The translations under genes were made by a program, and so were the position numbers. Positions 1 to 8,169 of a stretch of DNA of 64,000 bases are shown piece after piece. Source of the DNA: Burkholderia seminalis DSM 23518 (GTDB taxonomy: Bacteria; Pseudomonadota; Gammaproteobacteria; Burkholderiales; Burkholderiaceae); assembly GCF_902832885.1 (NCBI RefSeq), contig NZ_CADFDK010000002.1:558001-622000 (forward strand), written 5' to 3'. The notes under the pieces are model-generated. The model did not search any database and was not told where the DNA came from. It worked only from the letters and a program-made list of their open reading frames with translations. The stretch's first letter is position 1. Each line of letters opens with the position of its first letter.

Positions 1-322
1 GCAGAAACGCGCCCGTGCACACGCTGGCGACCCGCGGTGTCCTGGCGGCCAGTTTTCTGGCGGCGGCGATATTGTCCGATGTCTGCATCGGCGCGATGTC
101 GCCGCCCACGAACACGACGGTGTCGAACGTGCGCCTGCCGATCGGTTTCGTGTCGATCGCAAGGCCCGTATTGCCGGGAATCGGGCCGCCCGATGGCGAG
201 ATCACATGAAGGTCGTACGGCGTATGGCCGGCCGCCGTGGCCACCTGATTGAAGGCCGACAACGGGCCGCCAAGGTCGAGTGCATCGTAGCCACGGCAAA
301 TGAAGAATCCAATTCGATGCAT
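1..322 (-). CDS. GlxA-family (DJ-1/PfpI + AraC) transcriptional regulator, N-terminal part, runs off left edge
   Basis: The reading frame starts with ATG at 320-322 on the minus strand (MHRIGFFICRGYDALDLGG) and is open to base 1, so about 107 residues are visible. The pattern YDALDLGGPLSAFN, then VVFVGGD, then SVCTGAFL matches the DJ-1/PfpI amidotransferase-like sensor domain of GlxA-family regulators. The Cys in VCTGAF is the position of the nucleophile elbow. Family members carry an AraC-type helix-turn-helix at the C-terminus; that part lies outside the window. No strong Shine-Dalgarno precedes the ATG, but the start fits the family N-terminus. What it regulates cannot be told from here. 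Confidence 0.8.
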   Translation of the reverse strand, partial: MHRIGFFICRGYDALDLGGPLSAFNQVATAAGHTPYDLHVISPSGGPIPGNTGLAIDTKPIGRRTFDTVVFVGGDIAPMQTSDNIAAARKLAARTPRVASVCTGAFL

Positions 323-480
323 GACAGCGCGGAAACTCGGAAACGCGGAGAGGCGTATTTTACCGAGAACCCTCAAATCGTGCCGTTCGGCCCGAAACGA
401 GGGAAATACGTCGTTGACAGCGCCATCGATGGCCGCGCGGCCGGCAAGGTGCGACGAAACGTTTGCGCGAAACGCGAAGC

Positions 481-503
481 GCCCCGCCGTTTGCGGGCGG
501 GGC
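481..503 (-). terminator. GC-rich hairpin downstream of the acetyltransferase gene
   Basis: An 8-bp perfect stem (GCCCCGCC at 481-488 and GGCGGGGC at 496-503) with a short loop lies about 25 bp past the acetyltransferase stop codon. There is no clean T-run, so it could be a weak intrinsic terminator or an mRNA-stabilising hairpin. Confidence 0.5.
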
Positions 504-527
504 GCGGTTGTCATGCGAGGGCGCAGG

Positions 528-1049
528 TCAGCGGCGGTAGATGTATTCGAGGTCGGTCGATTCACCGACCTGGAAATGGTACGTGCCGACTTGCCGGAAA
601 CCCGCCTTCTCGTAGAACGCGATGGCCTTCGCGTTGCCGGACCACACGCCCAGCCATACCGGGCCGGGCCGCGTCTCGGCGAGATAGTGCAGCGCGGCGT
701 CGAACAGCGCGCGTCCGGCGCCGGTGCCCTGGATACCGCGGCGAAGGTAGATTTGATGTATCTCGCCCGAACCGTCCGCGACTTCCGGATGCGGGAGTTT
801 GCACGGCCCCGCATGTGCGTAGCCGACCAGCGTGCCGTCGTCGTTTTCGGCCACCCACGTGCGGCATTGCGGGTCGACGAGTTGCGCGCTGATCGTTTCG
901 ACCGAGTAGCTGCGCGCCTCGTACGCGGCAAGGTCGTCCGGCGGATAATCGATGCCGAAACCGTCCTGCAGAAAGGTTTCGCGAAACGTCTCGCGCTTCA
1001 GGTCGGCAAGCGCGGCTGCATCGGCCAGTGTCGCAACGCGGATCAACAT
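528..1049 (-). CDS. GNAT-family N-acetyltransferase
   Basis: A 173-residue protein starting MLIRVATLADAAALADLK. The frame extends 17 codons further upstream, but that extension appears to be a dehydrogenase remnant, and MLIR matches the usual GNAT start. The acetyl-CoA-binding core is visible as IYLRRGIQGTGAGRALFDAA (the Q/RxxGxG/A loop), followed by a WLGVWSGNAKAIAFYEKAGF segment typical of the last strand and helix of GNAT enzymes. It is a cytoplasmic acetyltransferase of unknown acceptor. It is transcribed alone, with a hairpin at 481-503 behind it. Confidence 0.85.
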   Translation of the reverse strand: MLIRVATLADAAALADLKRETFRETFLQDGFGIDYPPDDLAAYEARSYSVETISAQLVDPQCRTWVAENDDGTLVGYAHAGPCKLPHPEVADGSGEIHQIYLRRGIQGTGAGRALFDAALHYLAETRPGPVWLGVWSGNAKAIAFYEKAGFRQVGTYHFQVGESTDLEYIYRR

Positions 1050-1082
1050 CGGAAGTTTCTCGCTTCGGTGGTCGGGCGGACA

Positions 1083-1200
1083 GTGTATCGCGAGCGGCAT
1101 CGGGCCCGCGTTGTTGACGACGACGTCGATGCGGCCATGCTCGGCGAGCGATTCTCCGACGATGCGGCGGCGGGATTCGGTGTCGGGTACGAAAACCGTC
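1083..1200 (-). pseudogene. Remnant of a short-chain dehydrogenase/reductase
   Basis: In the minus-strand frame continuous with the upstream extension of the acetyltransferase ORF, the translation reads VFVPDTESRRRIVGESLAEH followed by GRIDVVVNNAGPMPLA. The GRIDVVVNNAG stretch is the typical NNAG motif of classical SDR enzymes with its usual preceding helix. Neither the N-terminal TGxxxGxG nor the catalytic YxxxK part is present in the flanks: a TGA lies about 15 codons upstream, and the frame runs into the acetyltransferase. This looks like an internal fragment left after a deletion. It could be chance, but an 11-residue match to a family signature in a coding-like context makes that less likely. 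Confidence 0.6.
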
Positions 1201-1364
1201 CCGGTCCAGGCGCGAGTACGCGCGCCGGTTCAACACGCCGCCGACGCGCGGCGCGGCAACGCGAAAGACGCTGGCGCGTGCCCGAGCGGCGCGGCAAACA
1301 TGCCGATGGTTGACCGCCGACGGACATGCTAGGATTTCCGTCAAACAACTTCGGAGACGCTGCG

Positions 1365-1748
1365 ATGCCGTTCATCTGCGAAAACGTTGAATGTCGTGCC
1401 GTGCTGGCGCGCGGGCAGGTCAAGGCCCGTCAGGAGGACGCGGGGTGGTGTTTCTACTGCCCGGACTGCAAGGCCAGGAACGAGTTGATGGATATCGGCA
1501 CGGTGGTGGGCCACGCCGAGCTGGTTCAGCCTGAGCGGGCGAGCCCGCCGCACAAGGTCGTCGCGACGGCCCGGCCGCTGGACGACGGCACGTATGCGGC
1601 GCAATTGAGCGTCCAGCGCGCGCTCGCGGTGAAGGGCACATTCGCGGCCGAAGAGCACTGGGATCAGCTCGGCGTGTTCGGCGACCCGCAGGAAGCCGTC
1701 GCGCATGCGCAGTCGTTCGCGGCGGATCTGTTGCAACGCGCGGCTTAG
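1365..1748 (+). CDS. Small conserved hypothetical protein with a Cys4 zinc-ribbon-like N-terminus
   Basis: A 127-residue protein starting MPFICENVECRAVL, with GGAG upstream; the frame is open 13 codons further but that part looks non-coding. The Cys pairs CENVEC and CFYCPDC within the first 45 residues resemble a zinc ribbon. The rest (HAELVQ, then YAAQLSVQRALAVKGTFAAE) has no motif I recognise. It stands alone between an acetyltransferase and a convergent hydrolase operon. Function is unknown. Confidence 0.75.
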   Translation: MPFICENVECRAVLARGQVKARQEDAGWCFYCPDCKARNELMDIGTVVGHAELVQPERASPPHKVVATARPLDDGTYAAQLSVQRALAVKGTFAAEEHWDQLGVFGDPQEAVAHAQSFAADLLQRAA

Positions 1749-1854
1749 TGTACGGCCGCGCGCCGAATGGCGCGGCACCGCGCCACGCGCGGATCGCGGC
1801 GGGCGTCATGACCGCGGATCCGCGCGCCGGATGTGACCGTCTCCGTTCGTGATC

Positions 1855-2700
1855 TCACGCATCGGTCTCGTCAAGCAGGCCGTATCCCTCTTTCGTTCGC
1901 GTGACGCGTGCGAACCCCGCTTCTCCCAAATGCATGCCGGCGATCAGCAACCCCTCCGCGCTGACCCGGTCCAGCAGCCGCGATCGTGTGGTGGCGGCCT
2001 CGGTCGCGTCCTGATCGAAGGCGATCGACACGTCGGGCCGCCTGATCTGGATGTGCGGGAAATGCACGATATCCCCCCACACGAGCAGGCCCCGATCGCC
2101 GGATTCGACGACGTATCCCGTGTGCCCGTCCGTATGCCCCGGTAGCGGCATCGCGCGGATGCCGGGCAGCACTTCGCCTTCATCGAACATACGCAGCCTG
2201 TCGCGATAGCCGTCGAATACCTGACGCGCGATCAGGAAGTTGCCGCGGGCCCGCTCGCTGGCACGGCTCAGATTGGCGTCGTCCTGCCAGAAGCCGACTT
2301 CGCGCCGATGTACAACCAGCTCCGCCTGCGGGAAGGTCACGTGGCCGGCGGCATTCATCAGTCCGCCGACATGGTCGGGATGCGCGTGCGTGAGCAGGAT
2401 CGTGTCGATCACGGCCGGGTCGATGCCGGCCAGCAACAGGTTGGGAATCAGGCGACCGCCCCATTGCCGGATGCCGCCGGCCCCGGCGTCGACGAGGATC
2501 GTGCGGCCCGCGCCGCGTATCACGTAGCAGTTGATGTGAATGGCGGACGGTTCCTGCTGCCCGGCGTCGCGCTGCATCCGGGACGCCTCGGCCGTGTCGA
2601 TATTCGACAGGAAATCGAGGCTGGCGGTCAGGTAGCCGTCGCTGATCGCCGTGACCGTGAAGTCGCCGACTTGTTGAAAGGGAAAGGTAACGGTGGACAC
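1855..2700 (-). CDS. MBL-fold metallo-hydrolase
   Basis: A 281-residue protein of the metallo-beta-lactamase superfamily. The metal-binding signature THAHPDH is at residues 104-110 (His105, His107, Asp109, His110). Further ligands are likely in LPGHTDGHTGY and GDIVHFPHIQ, and the AGMHLGEAGF segment near the C-terminus is usual in this family. There is no signal peptide, so it is a cytoplasmic hydrolase, possibly acting on a lactone or thioester. It is the last gene of an operon with the tautomerase-like gene (18-bp gap) and the gene at 3033-3569, opposite a LysR gene, which suggests catabolism of a small organic compound. The substrate cannot be inferred. Confidence 0.88.
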   Translation of the reverse strand: MSTVTFPFQQVGDFTVTAISDGYLTASLDFLSNIDTAEASRMQRDAGQQEPSAIHINCYVIRGAGRTILVDAGAGGIRQWGGRLIPNLLLAGIDPAVIDTILLTHAHPDHVGGLMNAAGHVTFPQAELVVHRREVGFWQDDANLSRASERARGNFLIARQVFDGYRDRLRMFDEGEVLPGIRAMPLPGHTDGHTGYVVESGDRGLLVWGDIVHFPHIQIRRPDVSIAFDQDATEAATTRSRLLDRVSAEGLLIAGMHLGEAGFARVTRTKEGYGLLDETDA

Positions 2701-2718
2701 AAGGCTGCTCCAGGCAAG

Positions 2719-3045
2719 CTAGTTTCGTGCATGAATATTCGGTGCGGCATGGCCGAAACAGCGGATGCGCGCCGACAGGCCGGTACGGCGAACGATCGCG
2801 TGATCGAGCGCTTCCATGAACCGGTTCATGATCGCGGGTTGGCGAAACGCGTCGACGCGATACTGGATTTCCGCGTATGCGGGATGCCCGTATCCGTGCC
2901 GAACCGCGATGAAGATCACGTGAACGTTTTCGAGTTTCGCGTGGAGAACATCCGTGCAAAGCGCGACGCAGTCGCTGGACAGCGCGGCGAGGTCATCGTC
3001 GGACGGCAGGCGTTCCGCCTGAATATGGAGCGTCACGTTCGGCAT
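2719..3045 (-). CDS. Tautomerase/CHMI-like small protein
   Basis: A 108-residue protein starting MPNVTLHIQAERLPSDDDL. A proline directly after the initiator methionine, the beta-strand VTLHIQ and the later VHVIFIAV segment resemble the tautomerase superfamily (4-oxalocrotonate tautomerase and 5-carboxymethyl-2-hydroxymuconate isomerase), where Pro1 is the catalytic base. Its length is closer to the CHMI branch. The start overlaps the end of the upstream gene by 13 bp, which implies translational coupling. The operon context (MBL hydrolase, divergent LysR) fits a minor catabolic pathway. Assignment rests on the N-terminal pattern only. Confidence 0.6.
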   Translation of the reverse strand: MPNVTLHIQAERLPSDDDLAALSSDCVALCTDVLHAKLENVHVIFIAVRHGYGHPAYAEIQYRVDAFRQPAIMNRFMEALDHAIVRRTGLSARIRCFGHAAPNIHARN

Positions 3046-3569
3046 GGTTCGCCTGCGTGGGTCAGCTGCGCGGTGATCGGTGCGTAAAGATGAAGGCCGG
3101 CCGCGGCGTACCCGGCCGGCGCGGCGTCGCGCCGCGGCACGACGGCGAGCCAGCGGCGCGCCGGACACTGCTCCAGCGCGACGGCCTGCATGGCCAGCGG
3201 CGCCAGTCCCATGCGGATCAGCGGCTCGGGGCCGCGCTCGCCCAGCACGAGCAGCTCGTCGGCGGCGACGGCGGGTGCGACACCGATATCGCTGTACAGA
3301 TTGCGGTGCCAGTCGGTGATGTGCTGCTGCCATCGCGCGAAATTGCCGCCGCCTTTCCGGCGATATTCGTCCCCGGTCAGCACGTCGAGACCGTCGATCG
3401 TGTGGACGGCCAGGTAGACGGGGCAACCGTCGCCGATCGCCTTGAAGCGCTGCGACGAGTGAAACCCCGTCACCGAGATGAGGGCCGGCAGCTTTTCGAG
3501 GCTGTAAAAGTCGTTCCATTCGGCTTCGCTGTCGCGATCGGCGAAGCTGCATTCCACGGTGTAGATCAT
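3033..3569 (-). CDS. Conserved hypothetical protein, first gene of a LysR-linked catabolic operon
   Basis: A 178-residue protein starting MIYTVECSFADRDSEAEWND, with AAGGA eight bases upstream; a GTG six codons earlier is possible but less well placed. The opening strand followed by EWNDFYSLEKLPALISVTGF resembles the ferredoxin-like fold of EthD/DUF-type proteins seen in degradation operons, with a second similar half later. No catalytic motif is evident and there is no signal peptide. It is the promoter-proximal gene of the three-gene operon and is divergent from the LysR gene across 166 bp. I do not recognise a defined function. Confidence 0.7.
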   Translation of the reverse strand: MIYTVECSFADRDSEAEWNDFYSLEKLPALISVTGFHSSQRFKAIGDGCPVYLAVHTIDGLDVLTGDEYRRKGGGNFARWQQHITDWHRNLYSDIGVAPAVAADELLVLGERGPEPLIRMGLAPLAMQAVALEQCPARRWLAVVPRRDAAPAGYAAAGLHLYAPITAQLTHAGEPCRT

Positions 3570-3735
3570 CGGATCGTCCTTCGTCACGGAGGGGGTATCG
3601 TGCGGTGAACACGCGGTGTTCAGTGCGGTGACGTAATGCTAAGCTGATGTTTGCGCGGTAAATAACGACAAAAAATCAGCCTTCAGTGATGTTTGCTCAA
3701 GCTGGCATCGAATCCCTCCCATCGGCGAGATCCCC

Positions 3736-4626
3736 ATGCGACGCAAGATTCCCAGCAATTCCGCGCTCCTGGCTTTCGAGGCGGCGGCCCGGCACGGGAG
3801 CTTCGCCCGCGCGGCCGACGAGCTGGCCCGCACCGAAGGCGCGATCAGCCGCCAGATCGGCCGGCTGGAGGCGTTTCTGGGCGTGACGTTGTTCGAGCGC
3901 GTGGGAAACCGGGTGAAGCTGGCGCCGAACGGCACGCGATACGCGGCGCAGGTGCGCGAGATCCTGGACCGGCTGGAACGGGACAGCCTGTATCTGATGG
4001 GGCAGCCCGTCGAGGGCGCGAGTATCGATGTCGCCGCGATCCCGACCTTCGCCACGCGCTGGCTGATTCCCCGGCTGAAGCGGTTTCAGGAGCGGCACCC
4101 GAACATCACCGTGCATATCGCCGAGCGGATGGACCCGTTCCTGCTCGCGGGCAGCGGTTTCGACGCCGCCATTCATTTCGCGCATCCGGCATGGGCCGGC
4201 ATGCATCTGCATCCTCTGCTGGAGGAAGTGCTGGTACCGGTCTGCAGCCCGGCGCTCCTGAAGGGCGCGGGAAAGCGCGCGTCGCTGGATGCGCTGCCGC
4301 GCCTTCACCGGCGGCAGAATCCCGATGCCTGGCAGACGTATGCGGAAGCGTCCGGCATCGCGCTGAGCAATTCGGCGATCGGCCCGCGGTACGATCTCCA
4401 TTCGATGCTGATCGAGGCGGCGCTGGCCGGCCTGGGGGTGGCCTTGGTGCCGCGCCTTTACATCGCGGCGGAGCTCGAGCAGGGCCGCCTGGTCGCGCCC
4501 TGGCCCGACGGGCAGGCGGTGACCAAGACCTTCTGTCTCGTGCTGCCGGAGCCGCTCGAATTGAGCGAGGGGCCGGTACGGGCGTTCGCGGCATGGATGC
4601 TGGAAGAGGCCGGCGGCGCGCGTTGA
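3736..4626 (+). CDS. LysR-family transcriptional regulator (GcvA-like)
   Basis: A 296-residue protein with an N-terminal winged helix-turn-helix (residues about 5-64; SFARAADELARTEGAISRQI is the recognition region) and a LysR effector domain starting at IPTFATRWLIPRLKRFQERH, a GcvA-type opening. It is divergent from the 3569-1855 operon, and LysR genes usually control the adjacent divergent operon and themselves. The 166-bp spacer is AT-rich around 3645-3700 compared with its surroundings, consistent with promoters there. The inducer is unknown. Confidence 0.9.
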   Translation: MRRKIPSNSALLAFEAAARHGSFARAADELARTEGAISRQIGRLEAFLGVTLFERVGNRVKLAPNGTRYAAQVREILDRLERDSLYLMGQPVEGASIDVAAIPTFATRWLIPRLKRFQERHPNITVHIAERMDPFLLAGSGFDAAIHFAHPAWAGMHLHPLLEEVLVPVCSPALLKGAGKRASLDALPRLHRRQNPDAWQTYAEASGIALSNSAIGPRYDLHSMLIEAALAGLGVALVPRLYIAAELEQGRLVAPWPDGQAVTKTFCLVLPEPLELSEGPVRAFAAWMLEEAGGAR

Positions 4627-4798
4627 AGCCGCGCGTCGCGCGTGCGTCCGTGCATGTCGCGTCGTTTTCGTGATCGAACGTCGAGCGGCATCCGGTGCGA
4701 TCCGCGGGAGGAGAAAATCAAATATTCGTCCGGGAATCAGTGCGGATCGCGGTGATTCGACGCGGACTGAAGAGGAGGCGGCTGCTTGCTGCTTGCCG

Positions 4799-5664
4799 TC
4801 ATGCCGCGGACACCGGCAACGCGCGCGCCCGTTCGCGGGCCTCGACGAGTGCCCGGATGCGCGCGCGGTCGGCCGGCGTCGCCGGCGTGAAGATCACGAG
4901 ACTCAGGTCGGGGCGGCCGGTCACCGAGAACGCCGAATATTCGAGCGCGATCCGGCCGGCCTGCGGGTGGCGGATCTCCTTCGTGCTTTCGTCGTGCGTA
5001 TGGATATCGTGGTCGCGCCACATCGCGTCGAATTCGGCGCTCGTCGCGCGCATCTCGTCGACGAACACCTGCACGGCCTGCGTCGCACCGCTGCGCGCGA
5101 CGTCCGCGCGAAACGCGCCGACCGCGAACCGCGCGACGCGCTCCCAGTTCGGCTGGGCGTGGCGTACGCCCGCGTCGACGAAGATCAGCCGCAGGATGTT
5201 GCGCGCGGCGGGCGGCAGCGTCGCGTAGTCGGTCAGCGTCGCGGCCGCCGCGTCGTTCCACGCGACGACGTCCCACGTCGCCGAGCGCACGATCGCGGGG
5301 CTCGCGTCGAGCGAATCGAGCACGTGCTGCAGGCGCGGCGTCATGCTGGCCGGCGCGTGATAACGCACTTCGGGCGGATGGCCGACGCCGATCAGGAACA
5401 GGTGCTCGCGTTCGGCTTCGTTCAGCATCAGCGCGCGGGCGAGCCGGTCGAGCACGTCGGCCGACGGCGCGCCGCCGCGCCGCCGCGCCCCTGTTCGAGC
5501 CACGTGTACCACGCGGCGCTCACGTGCGCGCGCTGCGCGACTTCCTCGCGCCGCAGCCCCGGCGTGCGGCGGCGCGTGGCCGGCAGCCCGAGCGCGGCCG
5601 GGTCTAGTTTCTCGCGGCGGTCCCGCAGGTACGCGCCGAGCAGGTTGTCGGGGGCGTCAGCCAT
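4799..5664 (-). pseudogene. XRE-family (MmyB-like) regulator, frameshifted by an 8-bp tandem duplication
   Basis: Two minus-strand frames together give one full-length protein. The first (from ATG at 5664) reads [20 protein letters not shown], with the HTH part [20 protein letters not shown] ending [10 protein letters not shown]. The second continues [20 protein letters not shown] into a MmyB-like ligand-binding (PAS-like) domain to 4799. The break lies at a perfect 8-bp tandem duplication (CCGCCGCG at 5472-5479 and 5480-5487). Removing one unit restores [14 protein letters not shown], the expected family sequence. As written the gene is inactive, or at best makes a short HTH peptide. It could be a real null allele, a slippage-prone switch or a sequencing error. 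It is divergent from the epimerase-type gene at 5760, the usual partner of such regulators. Confidence 0.8.
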
Positions 5665-5677
5665 ATCCTGTTAGTTC

Positions 5678-5691
5678 GTTTACCGGTAAAC
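5678..5691. promoter_or_regulatory. 14-bp perfect palindrome between the MmyB-like regulator and the epimerase gene
   Basis: GTTTACCGGTAAAC is a perfect dyad within the 95-bp divergent intergenic region, 14 bp from the regulator start. Its position suits an operator for the regulator, controlling both its own gene and the gene at 5760. Confidence 0.6.
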
Positions 5692-5759
5692 CGTCACGAC
5701 TTCACCGTGTGCGGCGTTCGACAGATAGTAAGCCTCCATTCCATCCGGAGGTGCTGAAC

Positions 5760-6653
5760 ATGCGTGTCTTTGTTACTGGAGCGTCGGGGTTCGTCGGCTC
5801 GGCCGTCGTCGCCGAACTGGTTGCCGCCGGGCATTCGGTGCTCGGCCTCGCGCGGTCCGATGCGGCGGCCGCGGCGGTGGCGGCCGCGGGCGCCGACGTG
5901 CATCGCGGGTCGCTCGAGGATCTCGACAGCCTGACGCGCGGCGCCGAACGCGCCGACGCGGTGATCCACACGGGATTCAATCACGACTTCTCGCGCTTCG
6001 CACAGAACTGCGAACTCGATCGCCGCGCGATCGAGACGATCGGCGCGGTGCTCGCGGGCTCGACGCGGCCGCTGGTCGTCACGTCGGGGCTCGCGCTCGT
6101 CGCGCCCGGCCGCGCGGCGACCGAGGACGATCCGCACGTGCCGGTGTCGGCGACCTATCCGCGTGCGTCCGAAGCGACCGCGGTCGCGCTGGAGGCGCGC
6201 GGCGTGCATGCGTCGGTCGTGCGCCTGCCGCCGTCCGTGCACGGCGACGGCGATCACGCGTTCGTGCCGCGCCTGATCGCGTTTGCGCGGGAGAAGGGCG
6301 CGTCGGCGTTCATCGGCGACGGCGCGAACCGCTGGCCGGCCGTGCACCGGCTCGACGCGGCGCGCGTGTACCGGCTCGCGGTCGAACGCGGCGCGGCCGG
6401 CGCGCGTTATCACGCGGTCGACGATACGGGCGTGCCGTTCCGGGCAATCGCCGAGGTAATCGGCCGCCGGCTGAACGTGCCGGTCGTCGCGAAGTCGCCG
6501 GCCGAGGCCGCCGAGCACTTCGGCTGGTTCGCGATGTTTGCCGGAATGGATGCGCCGGCAACCAGCGAGCGCACGCGCGCATCGCTCGACTGGGTACCCG
6601 CGCAGCCGGGGCTGCTGGCCGATATCGACCGGCCGCGGTATTTCGAAAGCTGA
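5760..6653 (+). CDS. Extended-SDR NAD(P)-dependent epimerase/dehydratase-like protein
   Basis: A 297-residue protein starting [20 protein letters not shown], preceded by a good ribosome-binding site (GGAGG about 8 bases upstream); an in-frame ATG at 5709 lacks one. TGASGFVG is the dinucleotide-binding TGxxGxxG motif of extended SDRs, and [10 protein letters not shown] corresponds to the following strand. In the usual YxxxK position it has [10 protein letters not shown], so the canonical catalytic Tyr/Lys pair is not obvious. Such proteins (often called NmrA- or Ylbe-like oxidoreductases) are commonly paired with a divergent MmyB-type regulator, as here. The substrate is unknown. If the regulator is broken, this gene may be deregulated. 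Confidence 0.85.
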   Translation: MRVFVTGASGFVGSAVVAELVAAGHSVLGLARSDAAAAAVAAAGADVHRGSLEDLDSLTRGAERADAVIHTGFNHDFSRFAQNCELDRRAIETIGAVLAGSTRPLVVTSGLALVAPGRAATEDDPHVPVSATYPRASEATAVALEARGVHASVVRLPPSVHGDGDHAFVPRLIAFAREKGASAFIGDGANRWPAVHRLDAARVYRLAVERGAAGARYHAVDDTGVPFRAIAEVIGRRLNVPVVAKSPAEAAEHFGWFAMFAGMDAPATSERTRASLDWVPAQPGLLADIDRPRYFES

Positions 6654-6673
6654 TAAGCCCCGCGCACCGCGCG

Positions 6674-8053
6674 TCATTCGACCGGATGCAGGTCCTGCAG
6701 CAGCGTCGGCACGAGTTCCGACACGGTCGGATGGATATGCATCGCGCGGCTGATCGTCGTGTACGGCGCGCCGGCGGCCATCACGTCGAGCATGCCGTGC
6801 ACGACTTCGTCGCCGGTCACGCCGAGGATCGAGGCGCCGAGGATCGCATGGCTGTCCGCGTCGACGATCACCTTCATGAAGCCCTGGCTTTCGCCTTTCT
6901 CGACTGCACGGCCGACGCGCGTCATCGGGCGCGTGCCGACCAGCAGCCGGCGGCCCGTCTGTTTCGCTTCCGCGAGCGTCATGCCGATGCGGCCGAGCGG
7001 CGGGTCGATGTACATCGCGTAGGCCGTGATGCGGTCGGACACCTTGCGCGGATCGTCGTCGAGCAGGTTCGCCGCGACGATCTCGTAGTCGTTGTACGCG
7101 GTGTGCGTGAACGCGCCGCGACCGTTGCAGTCGCCGAGCGCCCAGATGCCCGGCACGTTCGTGCGCAGTTGCTCGTCGACGGCGATGTAGCCGCGCGCAT
7201 CGGTGCCGACGCCCGCGCGGTCGAGCCCGAGATCGTCGGTGTTCGGCACGCGCCCGACCGCGAGCAGCAGGTGCGAGCCCGCGACTTCGCGGCCGCCGCC
7301 CGAACAATCGAGGCCGACCACGATGCCTTCGCCATCGCGTCGCGCGCTCAGGCAGTTCGCGTCGAGCTGCACGTCGATCCCTTCGTTCTCGAGAATCTCG
7401 CGCACGGCCTGCGACACGTCTTCGTCCTCGCGGCGAATCAGCCGCGGTCCTTTCTCGACGATCGTGACCTGCGATCCGAAGCGGCGATACATCTGGCCGA
7501 ATTCGAGCCCGACGTAGCTGCCGCCGACGATCACCAGATGCTCGGGCAGGAAGTCGACATCCATCATCGTCGAATTGGTCAGGTACGGCACCGAGTCGAG
7601 GCCCGGCATCGCGGGCACCTGCGCGCGGCCGCCGACGTTGATGAAGATGCGCCCGGCCTCGAGCAGTTCGTCGCCCACGCGCACGGCGTCGGCGCGCTCG
7701 AAGCGGGCGTGACCCTGAAACACCGTGGTGTTCGCGAGACCGCGCACCCATTGCTCGACGCCGTGGTTCGAGCGGCCGGAGATCTGGTCCTTGCGCGCCT
7801 TCACGGCTTTCATGTCGACGGTGACGGGGCCGCCCACCGACACGCCGTATTCGCCGGCGCGCCGTGCGAGCTGCGCGGCGTACGCGCTCGCGATCAGCGT
7901 CTTGGTCGGGATGCAGCCGGTGTTCACGCAGGTGCCGCCGAAGCGGCCGCGCTCGATGATCGCGACCTTCATGCCGGCGGCCGACAGCCGCGCGGCGAGC
8001 GGCGGGCCGGCCTGGCCGGTGCCGATGACGATCGCGTCGAAGTGTTGCGTCAT
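6674..8053 (-). CDS. FAD-dependent pyridine nucleotide-disulfide oxidoreductase (mercuric-reductase-like)
   Basis: A 459-residue protein starting MTQHFDAIVIGTGQAGPPLA, with AGGAGG well placed upstream; a longer frame to 8188 is non-coding. It shows the FAD GxGxxG at the N-terminus, the redox-active dithiol GGTCVNTGCIPTKTL, an NAD(P)-binding GGSYVGLEFGQMYRRFG and ALGDCNGRGAFTHTAYND before the dimerisation domain, which ends HIHPTVSELVPTLL. This is the class I flavoprotein disulfide reductase layout. There is no N-terminal heavy-metal domain, no C-terminal vicinal Cys pair and no mer genes nearby, so mercury reduction is unlikely. It could be a soluble transhydrogenase-like or dithiol reductase. 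Confidence 0.88.
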   Translation of the reverse strand: MTQHFDAIVIGTGQAGPPLAARLSAAGMKVAIIERGRFGGTCVNTGCIPTKTLIASAYAAQLARRAGEYGVSVGGPVTVDMKAVKARKDQISGRSNHGVEQWVRGLANTTVFQGHARFERADAVRVGDELLEAGRIFINVGGRAQVPAMPGLDSVPYLTNSTMMDVDFLPEHLVIVGGSYVGLEFGQMYRRFGSQVTIVEKGPRLIRREDEDVSQAVREILENEGIDVQLDANCLSARRDGEGIVVGLDCSGGGREVAGSHLLLAVGRVPNTDDLGLDRAGVGTDARGYIAVDEQLRTNVPGIWALGDCNGRGAFTHTAYNDYEIVAANLLDDDPRKVSDRITAYAMYIDPPLGRIGMTLAEAKQTGRRLLVGTRPMTRVGRAVEKGESQGFMKVIVDADSHAILGASILGVTGDEVVHGMLDVMAAGAPYTTISRAMHIHPTVSELVPTLLQDLHPVE

Positions 8054-8169
8054 GACGTCCTCCTGTGCGGGTGCGACGAGGGAACGCGTGCGGGCGAGCC
8101 GCGTGCGATGCCGGCGCACGGTCGCGCGACGGCGAGCGCCTATGGTAGTCCTGTTGGCGTGCGCCCGCG

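Noticed and set aside
6674-8053. Mercuric reductase
   Set aside because: Redox CxxxxC site fits, but there is no N-terminal metal domain, no C-terminal Cys pair and no other mer gene. Kept as a general flavoprotein disulfide reductase.
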